Shown: one piece after another, positions 16,575-24,947 of the stretch
Layout of the letters: every line of letters begins with the position of its first letter
Position numbering within the stretch: position 1 is the first letter of the stretch
DNA from: Rothia koreensis
Lineage (GTDB): Bacteria; Actinomycetota; Actinomycetes; Actinomycetales; Micrococcaceae
Direction: 5' to 3'
Length of the DNA stretch: 54,466 bases
NCBI RefSeq assembly: GCF_004136575.1
Contig: NZ_NOIQ01000016.1
Span: 1 to 54,466 of the forward strand
The notes under the pieces: model-generated
Told to the model about the DNA's origin: nothing
Databases searched by the model: none
Seen by the model: the letters and a program-made list of their open reading frames with translations, nothing else
Made by a program: the position numbers and the translations under genes

Positions 16575-18079
16575 GAGAGTGTCCTTTCCTGCGGTGCGTT
16601 GGTGTGAGAAGGATCGGGGTCAGCGGGACGCTTGGGGACGGCATCGATGCCCTTGGTCGCGAGCCCCGCGTCGGGGCGCCGGCGGAGGATGATTTCGCCC
16701 CAGACGAGGCCGAAGACACCCGACGCGATGATGATTCCCGGCATGACGAAGACCAGTGCCGAAGGCTGGTCCGAGCCGATCATCAGGTCGAAGTTCACCA
16801 GGATGAGCGCCGCCACCGTGCCGAGCCCGACGGCGGCAAGGGCAGGGGCAACCCAGCGCGTGATCACGCCGTGGCCCCTGGGGTGGCGCACGAACCAGAC
16901 GAGAATCGCGACGGAGGTGACGGCCAGGAGGAATACGAGACCGAAAGCGGCCGCGTTGGTCAGCCAGGTGAAGAGCGTGACGATGGGGAACATCTTTCCT
17001 AGTGAAGATCCCGCGCCAACCGCGGCGAAGCCGACCACGACGATCAGCGCCAGAATCGATTGCGTCACGGACCCGGCCACTGGGGCACCGGTGGACCCGG
17101 AAAAGGCCAGTTTGTGCGGCAGGACCCCCGACCGGCCGAGCGCGAAGAAGTACCTTGCCGCGGCGTTGTGGAAAGCAATGAGAGCGGCCAAGAGGCTGGT
17201 GATGAACAGGAGGTTCGCGCATTCGGACAGCGCGGGCGAGATGCTCGCCAGCCACACGAACAACAGGTCGGGGCCGAGTTCCGATGACTGTTCGTTGATT
17301 GCACTGGGACCCACGCCCATGGCAAGAGTCCACGCAGAGAAGGCATAGAACACCGCGATCACGCCGACAGCAATGAAGGTTGCCCGCGAGACGGTGCGGC
17401 GCGGGTCCTTGGCCTCTTCCGAGTAGATCGCCCCGGATTCGAACCCCATGAAGGCGGCGACACCGAAGGCCAAAAGGACGCCGATTCCCTGGGTGAAGAA
17501 ATCACCCGGACGCAGGGCCTCCAGGGAGACACCCTCCGGAGCCGTCCGGAGCCCGAGCACACCCACCACGATCACAATCAGGAATTCCAGGCTGACCAGC
17601 ACACCCAGCACCTTGGCCGAAAGATCCACGCTGTGCGTGCCCAGCACCCCCACGAGGGCCCAGCCCAGGAGCGCGGCAACCCACCAAGGCACCGACACCC
17701 CGGTCCATGCGGTGAGAACGGTTGCCAGCGAGAATCCGAACAAACCGTACAAACCGATCTGCATCATGTTGTAGGCGACGAGGGCCAGGACGGCGGCGCC
17801 AATACCCTGCCGTCCGCCCAGGCCCTCGGTGATGTAGGCGTAGAACGCACCGGCGTTCTGAATATGTCCGCTCATGGCGCCGTAACCGATCGCGAAGAGC
17901 ATCAGAAGGATTCCGAGCACCACGTAGGTCACCGGAACACCGAGCCGGCCGGACACGGCGAAGCTCGTCGGGACGCCGCCGGCCAGAACGGTCAGCGGCG
18001 CCGAGGCCGCGATGATCATGAAGACCAGTGAGCCGGTGGAGAGGTGACGGGTACTGAGCCCCGAGGTTTTCTCCGACAT
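16571..18079 (-). CDS. APC-family amino acid/amine permease
   Basis: Membrane transporter, 502 aa, about 12 transmembrane segments. The first helix has the APC motif MIIAASAPLTVLAGGVP, and a later loop has GFESGAIYSEEAKDPRRTV, typical of the amino-acid permease family. The start is MSEKTSGLSTRH, preceded by GGGAAGG; a longer reading would add 18 non-family residues. It is the first gene of a two-gene operon with the flavin amine oxidase, suggesting an amine or amino-acid substrate for that enzyme. A small palindrome 38 bp upstream may be an operator. Confidence 0.9.
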   Translation of the reverse strand: MSEKTSGLSTRHLSTGSLVFMIIAASAPLTVLAGGVPTSFAVSGRLGVPVTYVVLGILLMLFAIGYGAMSGHIQNAGAFYAYITEGLGGRQGIGAAVLALVAYNMMQIGLYGLFGFSLATVLTAWTGVSVPWWVAALLGWALVGVLGTHSVDLSAKVLGVLVSLEFLIVIVVGVLGLRTAPEGVSLEALRPGDFFTQGIGVLLAFGVAAFMGFESGAIYSEEAKDPRRTVSRATFIAVGVIAVFYAFSAWTLAMGVGPSAINEQSSELGPDLLFVWLASISPALSECANLLFITSLLAALIAFHNAAARYFFALGRSGVLPHKLAFSGSTGAPVAGSVTQSILALIVVVGFAAVGAGSSLGKMFPIVTLFTWLTNAAAFGLVFLLAVTSVAILVWFVRHPRGHGVITRWVAPALAAVGLGTVAALILVNFDLMIGSDQPSALVFVMPGIIIASGVFGLVWGEIILRRRPDAGLATKGIDAVPKRPADPDPSHTNAPQERTLS

Positions 18080-18116
18080 GAGAACCTTCCCAGGTGGTGA
18101 ATGCTGCACCATCCAC

Positions 18117-18132
18117 TGTGCTCCACAGCACA
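18117..18132. promoter_or_regulatory. Small palindrome upstream of the permease-amine oxidase operon
   Basis: TGTGCT-CCAC-AGCACA, perfect 6-bp arms, located 38 to 53 bp before the permease start. A plausible operator for a local repressor; no regulator gene is adjacent. Confidence 0.3.
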
Positions 18133-18209
18133 CGCAGAAGATTGTGTGAGAGTGCTGGAAGGTTGGCCGTCAGCGCCTCTCGGCGAGAGGGCTCGGCCGG
18201 AGGAGAACG

Positions 18210-18944
18210 CTAGTCCTCGTCATCCTGTTCGTCGTCGGCGTCCTGCGACGTGCGCACGCTGACCACACCGGGCAATTCGGTCAAGGTCGCCACCAGGGAC
18301 TGCAGGGGCGGACGGCCCCTGAACCGCGCACTGACCATGACCTTGTCCGCTGTCCTCTCGGTGGATTCGATCTGCGCGGTGTATCCCATCGACGTCGTCT
18401 CCGAGAGGATGTCCCGCAGGACGCCTTGCCCATCGACGTAGACGACCCGGAGCACTTTGCGGTCCGAGGCGCCCGGAAGGCGGGTGACAATGGGCGTGAG
18501 GACGGTCGTCGCGACCAGATAGAGAAGGGTTCCTTCGGCAGCGATCCACGGCATCCCGGCTCCCGCGGCCATGCCCACAGCGGCGGTGACCCAGATCGAC
18601 GCCGCCGTGGTCAGCCCCCGCACCAGGTTCTTGCGCGTGAAGATCACCCCGGCGCCGAGAAAGCCGATCCCCGAGGCGATCTGGGCCGCGATGCGGGAGG
18701 GGTCCAGGTCCACATCGGATCCGAGGACCGTGGCAAATCCGTACCCGGAGACGATGGTGAACAGCCCGGATCCGGTGCCGACCAGCACGATCATCCGGAG
18801 ACCAGCCTGCTTCTGCCTCACTTGGCGCTCCAGCCCGATGATGCTGGACAGGACGAAAGAGGTCAGGAGCAAACTCGATGTCACGCCGATATTGGCTTCC
18901 GTCCCGAAGCCCCAGATCTCCGACAGTGCGGCCATTGCGCCCAA
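18210..18944 (-). CDS. MgtC/SapB family membrane protein
   Basis: A 244-aa membrane protein. The hydrophobic N-terminal half carries the MgtC hallmarks: SSIIGLERQVRQKQAGLRM, then ASGIGFLGAGVIFTRKNLVRGLTTAASIWVTAAVGMAAG. The C-terminal soluble part is an ACT-like regulatory domain ending in an acidic tail DADDEQDDED. MgtC proteins help growth at low magnesium and modulate ATP synthase in some bacteria. The start chosen is a TTG with AAGGA six bases upstream; the ATG three codons in lacks a good ribosome site. It precedes the amine permease by about 130 bp, with a small hairpin CCTCTC-GGC-GAGAGG between. Confidence 0.88.
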   Translation of the reverse strand: MGAMAALSEIWGFGTEANIGVTSSLLLTSFVLSSIIGLERQVRQKQAGLRMIVLVGTGSGLFTIVSGYGFATVLGSDVDLDPSRIAAQIASGIGFLGAGVIFTRKNLVRGLTTAASIWVTAAVGMAAGAGMPWIAAEGTLLYLVATTVLTPIVTRLPGASDRKVLRVVYVDGQGVLRDILSETTSMGYTAQIESTERTADKVMVSARFRGRPPLQSLVATLTELPGVVSVRTSQDADDEQDDED

Positions 18945-19004
18945 ACCCAGTCCTTCCCCCGAGACACGCTCGCCCTCATGCGGTGGCGTGTGCGGGTCGT
19001 CGTC

Positions 19005-20708
19005 CTAGTTGTTGATGGTAGCCGCTCTGCGGGCTGCCGAGGCCACGTCCTGGTTGGTGGACAGCTCCGGATGGTGCAGGTCCAGGGCCGGGCGCTCTGA
19101 ACGGATTCTGGGCAGGGCCGTGAAATTGTGGCGAGGCGGCGGGCACGACGTCGCCCACTCGAGTCCGCTCCCGAAGCCCCACGGATCGTCGACCTCGACC
19201 TTCTTGCCATTGCGGGTGGTGATGTAGACGTTCCAGAAGAACGGCAACATCGACAGCGCCAGGATCATGGCGCCCACGGTCGAGAACTGGTTCATCCAGG
19301 TGAATCCGTCCTCCGGCATGTAGTCCGCGTAACGGCGAGGCATACCGTCCACGCCCAGCCAGTGCTGGATCAGGAAGGTGGTGTGGAATCCGATGAACAG
19401 CATCCAGAAGTGGATCTTGCCCAGACGCTCGTTGAGCATCTTGCCGGTGAATTTCGGCCACCAGTAATAGAGGCCGCCGAACATGCAGAACACGACCGTG
19501 CCGAAGACCGTGTAGTGGAAGTGGGCCACCACGAAGTAGGAGTCGGAGAGCTGAAAATCCAGTGGGGGAACCGCGAGGATGATCCCGGTGACGCCGCCGA
19601 ACAGGAAGGTCAGCAGGAAGCCGAAGATCCACAACAGGGGCGTTTCGAAGGTGAGGGAACCTTGCCACATGGTGCCGATCCAGTTGAAGAACTTCACACC
19701 CGTGGGGACCGCAATCATCATGGACATGAAGGCGAAGAACGGGAGCATGACGGAGCCCGTGACGTACATGTGGTGGGCCCACACGGTGACGGACAGCGCC
19801 CCGATCGCGATGGTCGCGTAGACCAGGCCCTTGTACCCGAAGATCGGTTTCCGGGAAAAAGCGGGAATGATTTCGGAGGCGATGCCGAACATGGGCAGGG
19901 CCAGAATATAGACCTCGGGGTGTCCGAAGAACCAGAAGAGGTGCTGCCACAGGATCGCACCACCGTTGTCGGCGTCGAAAATGTGGCCGCCGAGCCTCCG
20001 GTCCATACCGAGGGCGAACAGCGCGGCCGCGAGCGGCGGGAAGGCCATGATGATCAGGATCGCCGTGACCAGGGCCGTCCAGGTGAATGGGGGAACACGC
20101 CACATCGTGAGCCCAGGGGCACGCATGCAAAGGATCGTGGTGATGAAGTTGAGACCGCCCATGATGGTTCCGAAGCCCTGGAGCGCGAGGCCGAATACCC
20201 ACAGGTCACCACCGACGCTCGGAGAGTACGTGGCGGAACTCAGCGGTGAGTAGGCGAACCACCCGAAGGCCGCCGCGCCTTGTGGGGTGATGAATCCGGC
20301 GAGCGCAACCAGCGAGCCGAAGAGGAAGAACCAGAACGCCAGGGCGTTGAGCCGCGGGAAGGCGACGTCGGGGGCACCGATCTGCAGAGGCACGATGACA
20401 TTGGCCATCCCCACGAACAGCGGTGTGCCGAACATCAGCAGCATGAGTGTGCCGTGCATGGTGAACAGCTGGTTGAACTGTTCCTTGGTCTCCAGGATCT
20501 GCATCCCGGGCTCGAACAGCTCCATGCGCATGATCAACGCCATGATTCCCGCCAGCAGGAAGAACGTGAAGGACGTGATGATGTACATGTAGCCGATGGT
20601 CTTGTGGTCCGTTGACGTGAGCCAACTGACCACGATCCGGCCCCGGGTGCGCGGGACCTCCCTCGTGGAGGACCGACTGTCGGATGCGCTGTATTCGAGA
20701 GTGGACAT
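19005..20708 (-). CDS. ctaD: Cytochrome c oxidase subunit I (aa3-type)
   Basis: Catalytic subunit of haem-copper oxidase, 567 aa, 12 transmembrane helices. It shows the helix-II haem ligand region [13 protein letters not shown], the CuB/Tyr motif [16 protein letters not shown], the paired histidines WAHHMYVTG, and the helix-X haem ligands in [14 protein letters not shown]. The start is at MSTLEYSAS, preceded by AGGAGGG; a longer reading would include a poorly conserved leader. Partner subunits II and III are not in the window, as in many actinobacteria where ctaD stands alone. A 55-codon ORF ends in TGATG overlap with this start. Confidence 0.96.
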   Translation of the reverse strand: MSTLEYSASDSRSSTREVPRTRGRIVVSWLTSTDHKTIGYMYIITSFTFFLLAGIMALIMRMELFEPGMQILETKEQFNQLFTMHGTLMLLMFGTPLFVGMANVIVPLQIGAPDVAFPRLNALAFWFFLFGSLVALAGFITPQGAAAFGWFAYSPLSSATYSPSVGGDLWVFGLALQGFGTIMGGLNFITTILCMRAPGLTMWRVPPFTWTALVTAILIIMAFPPLAAALFALGMDRRLGGHIFDADNGGAILWQHLFWFFGHPEVYILALPMFGIASEIIPAFSRKPIFGYKGLVYATIAIGALSVTVWAHHMYVTGSVMLPFFAFMSMMIAVPTGVKFFNWIGTMWQGSLTFETPLLWIFGFLLTFLFGGVTGIILAVPPLDFQLSDSYFVVAHFHYTVFGTVVFCMFGGLYYWWPKFTGKMLNERLGKIHFWMLFIGFHTTFLIQHWLGVDGMPRRYADYMPEDGFTWMNQFSTVGAMILALSMLPFFWNVYITTRNGKKVEVDDPWGFGSGLEWATSCPPPRHNFTALPRIRSERPALDLHHPELSTNQDVASAARRAATINN

Positions 20709-20875
20709 CACACAACCCTCCTGACGTTCGCGGAACCAATCACCCACGACGCACCATCGGGCCATGCCATGCTGCCGGAATCGGCGTTGATTGCGCTCCT
20801 TGGCGAGTCGGTTTTGACTCGCCCCGCGAGCCCTGCTGACTCGAGGAAATGCTGCTGTCGAATTGTGGTGCCCAT
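20708..20875 (-). CDS. Candidate 55-aa ORF translationally coupled to ctaD
   Basis: A short frame beginning [18 protein letters not shown] with an excellent ribosome site (GAGGAGG six bases before the ATG). Its TGA overlaps the ctaD ATG as TGATG. A perfect 8-bp hairpin, GGCGAGTC-loop-GACTCGCC, lies inside it (20802-20823). Third-position GC is lower than in neighbouring genes, so the peptide itself may not be selected. It could be a leader that controls ctaD translation, or a chance frame. No homologue is recognised. Confidence 0.35.
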   Translation of the reverse strand: MGTTIRQQHFLESAGLAGRVKTDSPRSAINADSGSMAWPDGASWVIGSANVRRVV

Positions 20876-21046
20876 GAAACGCCTCCTCGAAGGAACACGA
20901 GCGGGCTGACTCCGCGCCAGCCGGCGACCGCGGCCTGTCGGTCCGCCGCGGCTCACCCCCATGCTCTCACTCGCCGCACCTGCCCAAAAGGCCTGGTGAG
21001 AAACTGTTTTTCGTCCAGGGCCGGCGGGTGTGAGCCGGGGCTTATT
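20876..21046. other. Intergenic region between ctaD leader and FAD/NAD(P) protein
   Basis: No gene is seen. Together with the leader it makes a ~340-bp stretch upstream of ctaD without a firmly supported gene. It presumably holds the ctaD promoter; no clear -35/-10 pair could be fixed by eye. Confidence 0.4.
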
Positions 21047-23026
21047 TCAACCGAAGACAGCCCCGGCAACCCGGTTCGAGTCCGCGACAGTACTCGATCC
21101 GAGGCCGAGGTCGGCGTCGGCCTCGGCCGCGATCGCGGTGCCCCACTGCGCGGAGGACAGCTGCAACCCCAGCACGAAGATCCCGGGTTCGGTTTCCCCG
21201 TCCGCCCTGACGACCCGGTACGGCGGCGTCGTGACGTCCAGACCCTTCGCCGGCACCGGGGCCGGGGAATCCGCCAAGTGCATCTGCCACGGCCTGGCCA
21301 GTCCGTCTTCGAAAAGACGACCAAGAAGCGGAGAAGTGGTCACGCGAACATCGTTGGCAGGAGCGAGCGCTTCCACGAGCCACGACGAATGCACCGGCTC
21401 GTCCCGGACCCAGGGGGACGAAGCGATGAAGCACCCGGCATCCTCATCCGCAGTGAATACCGGATCGGGCCCCAGGAAACGCACGACGCCGGCCCTCACC
21501 AGGGCGGCCATCTGTTGGATGCGCAGCACGGGTGGACCGGACGCCAACCCCTCGACCAGGCCGCCGAATTTCCTTTCGAGGCCACGAATCCACGACTCGT
21601 CCGAAATGCCTCGATTCGCGACGGCGTATTTGACCAGCGCACGAGCCTGGTTCATGGAGCCGATGGCCATCTTGAGGGGGCTCTCCTCGCCGTCGAAGGA
21701 GGCGGCGACGTCGCGGTCCAGGAAGTGCACGACGGCGGCCGCATACTCTTCGTGCGATTGGAAACTCTCCCCGTCGAAGGGTCGCGACAACCGTTCCGGA
21801 GTGAACACGAATTTCCGTTCGACCCTGTCGGAAACGAGTCGATCCAGTTCGTTCCACCAGGCGGCGTGCGCGGTATCGGAAAGAATCGCGTCGACTCGGG
21901 TCAAGAACTCGTCAGTCTCGCCGGCGATCGCCTCGGGATTGGTCCTCGCGAGAGTCCGGTAATAGTTCCACTGGGCGTCACGACGGATCAGGGGCCAGTA
22001 ATCGATCTCGAAGTCGATCTCACGCTCTTCGGACCTCGCGGACTGCTGGATTCGATCCACAGCCGCCTTGGTGAAGAACTTGTTGTCCGTGGACCGCGGG
22101 TAATAGGAATCCAGAACCGCTTTCGCACGGTACGGGGTGCCGCGTCGGGACCCCGCCCAAACCATCGGTTCACGACCACTCGGGGTGTAGAGCAACCGGT
22201 TCGGGTGGTGCTGGTCCCTGTCGAACCGGCCGCCACGCCCTTCGGTCAATTGGGCCAGGACGTCATGAAAATTCAGCCCCATCCCCCTGACCAGCACGTT
22301 CTCTCCCTCGGGAAGCGCGGACCAGTGGACGTCGGCCGGGACTGCAGGTGGCCAGTAGTGCAGCCGTCGTCTGGCCGCGAATTCCATGAGGTCTTGCTGG
22401 TCATCGCGCAATTTGGCGTCTGTGTGCCCGACGGCGAGAACGATGGAGTGCGCAGAGAGGATCACGCCGTCCCCCAATTCCACCAAGTAGGGGCGACCGG
22501 TGTTCTTCTCGCCATGACCGATGCGAACGGCTTCCTGGGCGTGATAGGTCAGTGCCATGGTTTTCGGCAGGTCGGCGCGGAGCCGGGCAAAAACGTCCGA
22601 GAGGTATGTGCCGTAGATCTTCCGGGACGGGAATCCTTCTCGGCCCAGGTTTCGGGCTTCTCGCACGTCGTCGTCCGAGAGCCCGATCAACGGGAATGAG
22701 GCGTCGTCGGCGACCTGGCGGCGCCACTGCTCGAATGTCAGCCCGCGAACTGCCGGTAACGGCCGAGGGCACGACCCGTCCGCGGCGGCCACGGACAACG
22801 TCGCATCGGAGGGCACGACGGTCGGGAAGAAGGAGGGCGTGTTCATGAGAAACAGGCGCGATTGATCACTGCGCCATACGTGCCCCGCCCCCGGAGGGAA
22901 AGGGTCGACCAGGTGAACGTCAAGGTTCTTCTCGGGACGGACCGCCGCGTGGGCTGCCAGCCTCTCCACCACAGAGAGCCCGCGCGGTCCGGCGCCGATG
23001 ATCACGATGCGTTGAGTTCTTGCCAT
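21047..23026 (-). CDS. FAD/NAD(P)-binding protein, large SidA-like group
   Basis: A 659-aa cytoplasmic flavoprotein-like protein. The N-terminus is a dinucleotide fold (RIVIIGAGPRGLSVVERLAAH) followed by the family stretch VHLVDPFPPGAGHVWR. A second fold region includes the VLVRGMGLNFHDVLAQLTEG motif. These features match the FAD/NAD(P)-binding proteins related to N-hydroxylating monooxygenases, whose reactions are mostly unknown. The start is the ATG after CTGGAGATC. The neighbours (ctaD, tRNA-Ser) give no pathway hint. Confidence 0.8.
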   Translation of the reverse strand: MARTQRIVIIGAGPRGLSVVERLAAHAAVRPEKNLDVHLVDPFPPGAGHVWRSDQSRLFLMNTPSFFPTVVPSDATLSVAAADGSCPRPLPAVRGLTFEQWRRQVADDASFPLIGLSDDDVREARNLGREGFPSRKIYGTYLSDVFARLRADLPKTMALTYHAQEAVRIGHGEKNTGRPYLVELGDGVILSAHSIVLAVGHTDAKLRDDQQDLMEFAARRRLHYWPPAVPADVHWSALPEGENVLVRGMGLNFHDVLAQLTEGRGGRFDRDQHHPNRLLYTPSGREPMVWAGSRRGTPYRAKAVLDSYYPRSTDNKFFTKAAVDRIQQSARSEEREIDFEIDYWPLIRRDAQWNYYRTLARTNPEAIAGETDEFLTRVDAILSDTAHAAWWNELDRLVSDRVERKFVFTPERLSRPFDGESFQSHEEYAAAVVHFLDRDVAASFDGEESPLKMAIGSMNQARALVKYAVANRGISDESWIRGLERKFGGLVEGLASGPPVLRIQQMAALVRAGVVRFLGPDPVFTADEDAGCFIASSPWVRDEPVHSSWLVEALAPANDVRVTTSPLLGRLFEDGLARPWQMHLADSPAPVPAKGLDVTTPPYRVVRADGETEPGIFVLGLQLSSAQWGTAIAAEADADLGLGSSTVADSNRVAGAVFG

Positions 23027-23148
23027 GATCTCCAGGGTACTGCCACGCACGATGCCCCTTTTGACCGGCACCCGCTGTTGTCGGTACGCTGTTAAGGCTG
23101 TTCCGTGGTTACTTCGTCTGTGACGTCGACGTATCCCGCGAACATCGT

Positions 23149-23240
23149 GGAGACGTGCCAGAGCGGCCGAATGGACTTCACTGCTAATGAAGGGTCGGGG
23201 TTAAACCCGACCGGGGGTTCAAATCCCCCCGTCTCCGCCA
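23149..23240 (+). tRNA. tRNA-Ser (anticodon GCU)
   Basis: Class II tRNA with CCA encoded. Acceptor arms are GGAGACG / CGTCTCC, with G as discriminator. The anticodon stem is CTTCA / TGAAG around CTGCTAA (anticodon GCT). The long variable arm is GGTCGGGGTTAAACCCGACC, and the T-arm GGGGGTTCAAATCCCCC follows. Confidence 0.96.
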
Positions 23241-23245
23241 AGGGG

Positions 23246-23292
23246 AAACCCCCTGGGTCACCGGAACACCGGCGACCCAGGGGGTTTCTTTG
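23246..23292 (+). terminator. Strong terminator after tRNA-Ser(GCU)
   Basis: A perfect 14-bp stem, AAACCCCCTGGGTC / GACCCAGGGGGTTT, followed by CTTTG. Confidence 0.8.
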
Positions 23293-23360
23293 TGGTCGAG
23301 GTGCTTGGTCACTCTGATTACCGAGCGGGTTGGACACGAGTACGATCCATCAGAACCACC

Positions 23361-23477
23361 GAGGTGGCAACCTCGTGCAAGCGCGTGGCCGAGGTGGCAA
23401 CCTCGTGCACAATTCACGGGGTTTTCGTCCCGAATCTGCCACCTCGCGCCGAAAATCGCACAACATTGCCGCCTCGG
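23361..23477. repeat. GAGGTGGCAA-type intergenic repeat cluster A
   Basis: At least four units of a ~20-nt element. Two are direct (GAGGTGGCAACCTCGTGC at 23361 and 23391) and two inverted (TGCCACCTCGCG at 23437, TTGCCGCCTCGG at 23466). The central spacer (CACAATTCACGGGGTTTTCG-type) is shared with cluster B near 31.9 kb. The units face each other, so folded RNA or cruciforms are possible. Confidence 0.75.
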
Positions 23478-23509
23478 CCCCGAGCACAGTAGCTCACCGT
23501 TGACGATCG

Positions 23510-23899
23510 TCAGGGAGCGCCACGACTCCGGGATGTTTCGGCAACCTCTGTGGTACTTGGTCGATCCGCGGATTTGGACCGTCCGGACGGAACCAACTTC
23601 AGCCCGACCGTTGCCCCGACGATCCCGACGATGCAGAGCACCTTGAGAGCCGACACCGACTCATCGCCGGTCGCCATCCCGTAGATCACGGTGAGTGCCG
23701 CTCCGATGCCTGTCCAGATGGCGTAGGCCGTGCCGATGGGAATGCTCTTGAGCGCTGTTCCAAGACCGGCCATGCTCCCGACAATGGCGACAATGAAGAC
23801 CAGAGTCGGTCCCAGCTCACTGAACCCGTGCGACCGCCCGAGGGCGGTGGCCCAGACGGCCTCCAAGACGGCGCTGGCCAAAAGAATGATCCATGCCAT
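23510..23899 (-). CDS. SMR-family transporter, second partner
   Basis: Small multidrug-resistance/guanidinium exporter subunit, 129 aa, four transmembrane helices. It begins MAWIILLASAVLEAVWATAL with the essential membrane Glu13 and Trp16. The SIPIGTAYAIWTGIGAALTV motif is typical of the SugE/Gdx branch. A polar C-terminal extension (about 25 residues) goes beyond the usual ~105 aa. The start lies 2 bp after the stop of the first SMR gene, so the two should form a heterodimer. A longer frame in this region fuses unrelated upstream sequence and is rejected. Confidence 0.88.
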   Translation of the reverse strand: MAWIILLASAVLEAVWATALGRSHGFSELGPTLVFIVAIVGSMAGLGTALKSIPIGTAYAIWTGIGAALTVIYGMATGDESVSALKVLCIVGIVGATVGLKLVPSGRSKSADRPSTTEVAETSRSRGAP

Positions 23900-23901
23900 G
23901 A

Positions 23902-24216
23902 TCAGCTCGCCACCTTCAGACCGACGAGGGAAACGATGAGCAGCCCGAGCAGGCCGATACGGCCCCAACTGGCTTTTTCCTGGCGCGTGACCAAGCCCCA
24001 AATCAGGGTGAGCGTCGCGCCGATGCCGACCCAGACGGCATAAGCGGTACCCACGGGAATCGATGTCATCGCGTAGGACAGGCCGGCCAGACTCACGACC
24101 ATCGCGACGACGAACAGAACGGCGGGCTTCCACCGGCGCAGGCCATGGGACGCAGAGAGCGCCGCCGCCCACACCATCTCCAGTCCGCCTGAGACAACAA
24201 GCACTAGCCATGCCAC
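23902..24216 (-). CDS. SMR-family transporter, first partner
   Basis: Subunit of a paired SMR exporter, 104 aa, four helices. MAWLVLVVSGGLEMVWAAAL carries Glu13 and Trp16, and TSIPVGTAYAVWVGIGATLT is the family motif in helix 3. The Gdx-like signatures make guanidinium a plausible substrate, but quaternary-ammonium drugs are also possible. The start is a GTG. A 9-bp hairpin overlaps this start codon, with the ribosome site GGAGG in its loop. I looked for guanidine-I/II riboswitch motifs upstream and did not find a convincing one. Confidence 0.9.
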   Translation of the reverse strand: MAWLVLVVSGGLEMVWAAALSASHGLRRWKPAVLFVVAMVVSLAGLSYAMTSIPVGTAYAVWVGIGATLTLIWGLVTRQEKASWGRIGLLGLLIVSLVGLKVAS

Positions 24217-24251
24217 GACAATCTTCCTCCTTCGAGTCAGTCTTGTCGTGG
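24213..24251 (-). promoter_or_regulatory. Hairpin covering the SMR start codon
   Basis: A perfect 9-bp inverted repeat, CCACGACAA / TTGTCGTGG, with a 21-nt loop. In the transcript the 3' arm includes the GTG start of the first SMR gene and the loop holds the ribosome site. Could be a translational switch or a repressor operator. Confidence 0.5.
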
Positions 24252-24306
24252 TGCGGGTACTGCTCCCTCGTCCGCAGGCCCGTTGGAGGCCTCAGTACGG
24301 AAGGTA

Positions 24307-24840
24307 TCAACGATCAATGAAGAACCGCAATACCGCGTCCGCACCGTCCAGTGCCGCCCAGGGTTTGTCCGTGCTCAGCACCGCAAGCCCCGCGGGAGGA
24401 AAACCGGAAGAAATCCCCATCGTCGCCTCATAGTCCGAGTCCGAGGACGCGAGCGAAAGGACGGCGTCCTGGACCGCCGGATAATGTGCGATGACAAGGA
24501 GGGAGTGGACGGTCTCCGGGGTCCGGCCGATCACCGACAGCAACTCACGCGTCGGGGCGTTGTAGAGCCGGTCCTCCAGACTCGCGGTCGGTGCCTTCTC
24601 CCCCAGCTCGTCGCAAACCCAGGTGCAGGTCTGACGGGTCCGGAGAGCCGACGAGGAGACGATCATTTCCGGGACCACCCCATGCTCGAGCATCCAGCGA
24701 CCGACTCGTGGCGCGTCCCTGTGCCCGCTCGGCGTGAGGGGCCTGTCGAAGTCGCTCGTGCCCCAGGGCATGTCGGCCTCCGCGTGACGCATGATCATCA
24801 AGGTCTTGGCCTGGGAACGGGGGTCGGTCAGCGCACTCAT
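24307..24840 (-). CDS. sixA: SixA-type phosphohistidine phosphatase
   Basis: Histidine-phosphatase superfamily enzyme, 177 aa. The catalytic motif is LMIMRHAEAD (His19), and the second region SSSALRTRQTC and VIAHYPAVQD fit the SixA branch. SixA proteins remove phosphate from histidine in signalling proteins or act on small substrates. It is followed by the SMR genes on the same strand after about 90 bp. No partner kinase is adjacent. Confidence 0.87.
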   Translation of the reverse strand: MSALTDPRSQAKTLMIMRHAEADMPWGTSDFDRPLTPSGHRDAPRVGRWMLEHGVVPEMIVSSSALRTRQTCTWVCDELGEKAPTASLEDRLYNAPTRELLSVIGRTPETVHSLLVIAHYPAVQDAVLSLASSDSDYEATMGISSGFPPAGLAVLSTDKPWAALDGADAVLRFFIDR

Positions 24841-24893
24841 GGGCCAAGTCTACAAACCAGGCGACTCGGAACGGCGTCGTCCTGGGACACACC

Positions 24894-24931
24894 AGGGGCC
24901 GGGAGGCACCGTGTGGCACTTCCCGGCCCCT
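24894..24931. terminator. GC-rich hairpin, likely bidirectional terminator
   Basis: A perfect 11-bp stem, AGGGGCCGGGA / TCCCGGCCCCT, between the winged-helix regulator and sixA. It has no T-run on either side. Most likely it ends transcription of the regulator gene. Confidence 0.5.
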
Positions 24932-24947
24932 GCCGATTGTTCGAAGG

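Noticed and set aside
23340-23480. CRISPR array at the GAGGTGGCAA repeats
   Set aside because: Units are in both orientations, spacing is irregular and there are no cas genes nearby.
24217-24306. Guanidine-I/II riboswitch upstream of the SMR genes
   Set aside because: The conserved cores and paired ACGR-loop hairpins of those classes were not found; only a start-codon hairpin is visible.
23900-24310. 266-residue frame fusing sequence upstream to the second SMR protein
   Set aside because: The upstream part is out-of-frame shadow of the first SMR gene; the genuine start is the ATG two bases after the first gene's stop.
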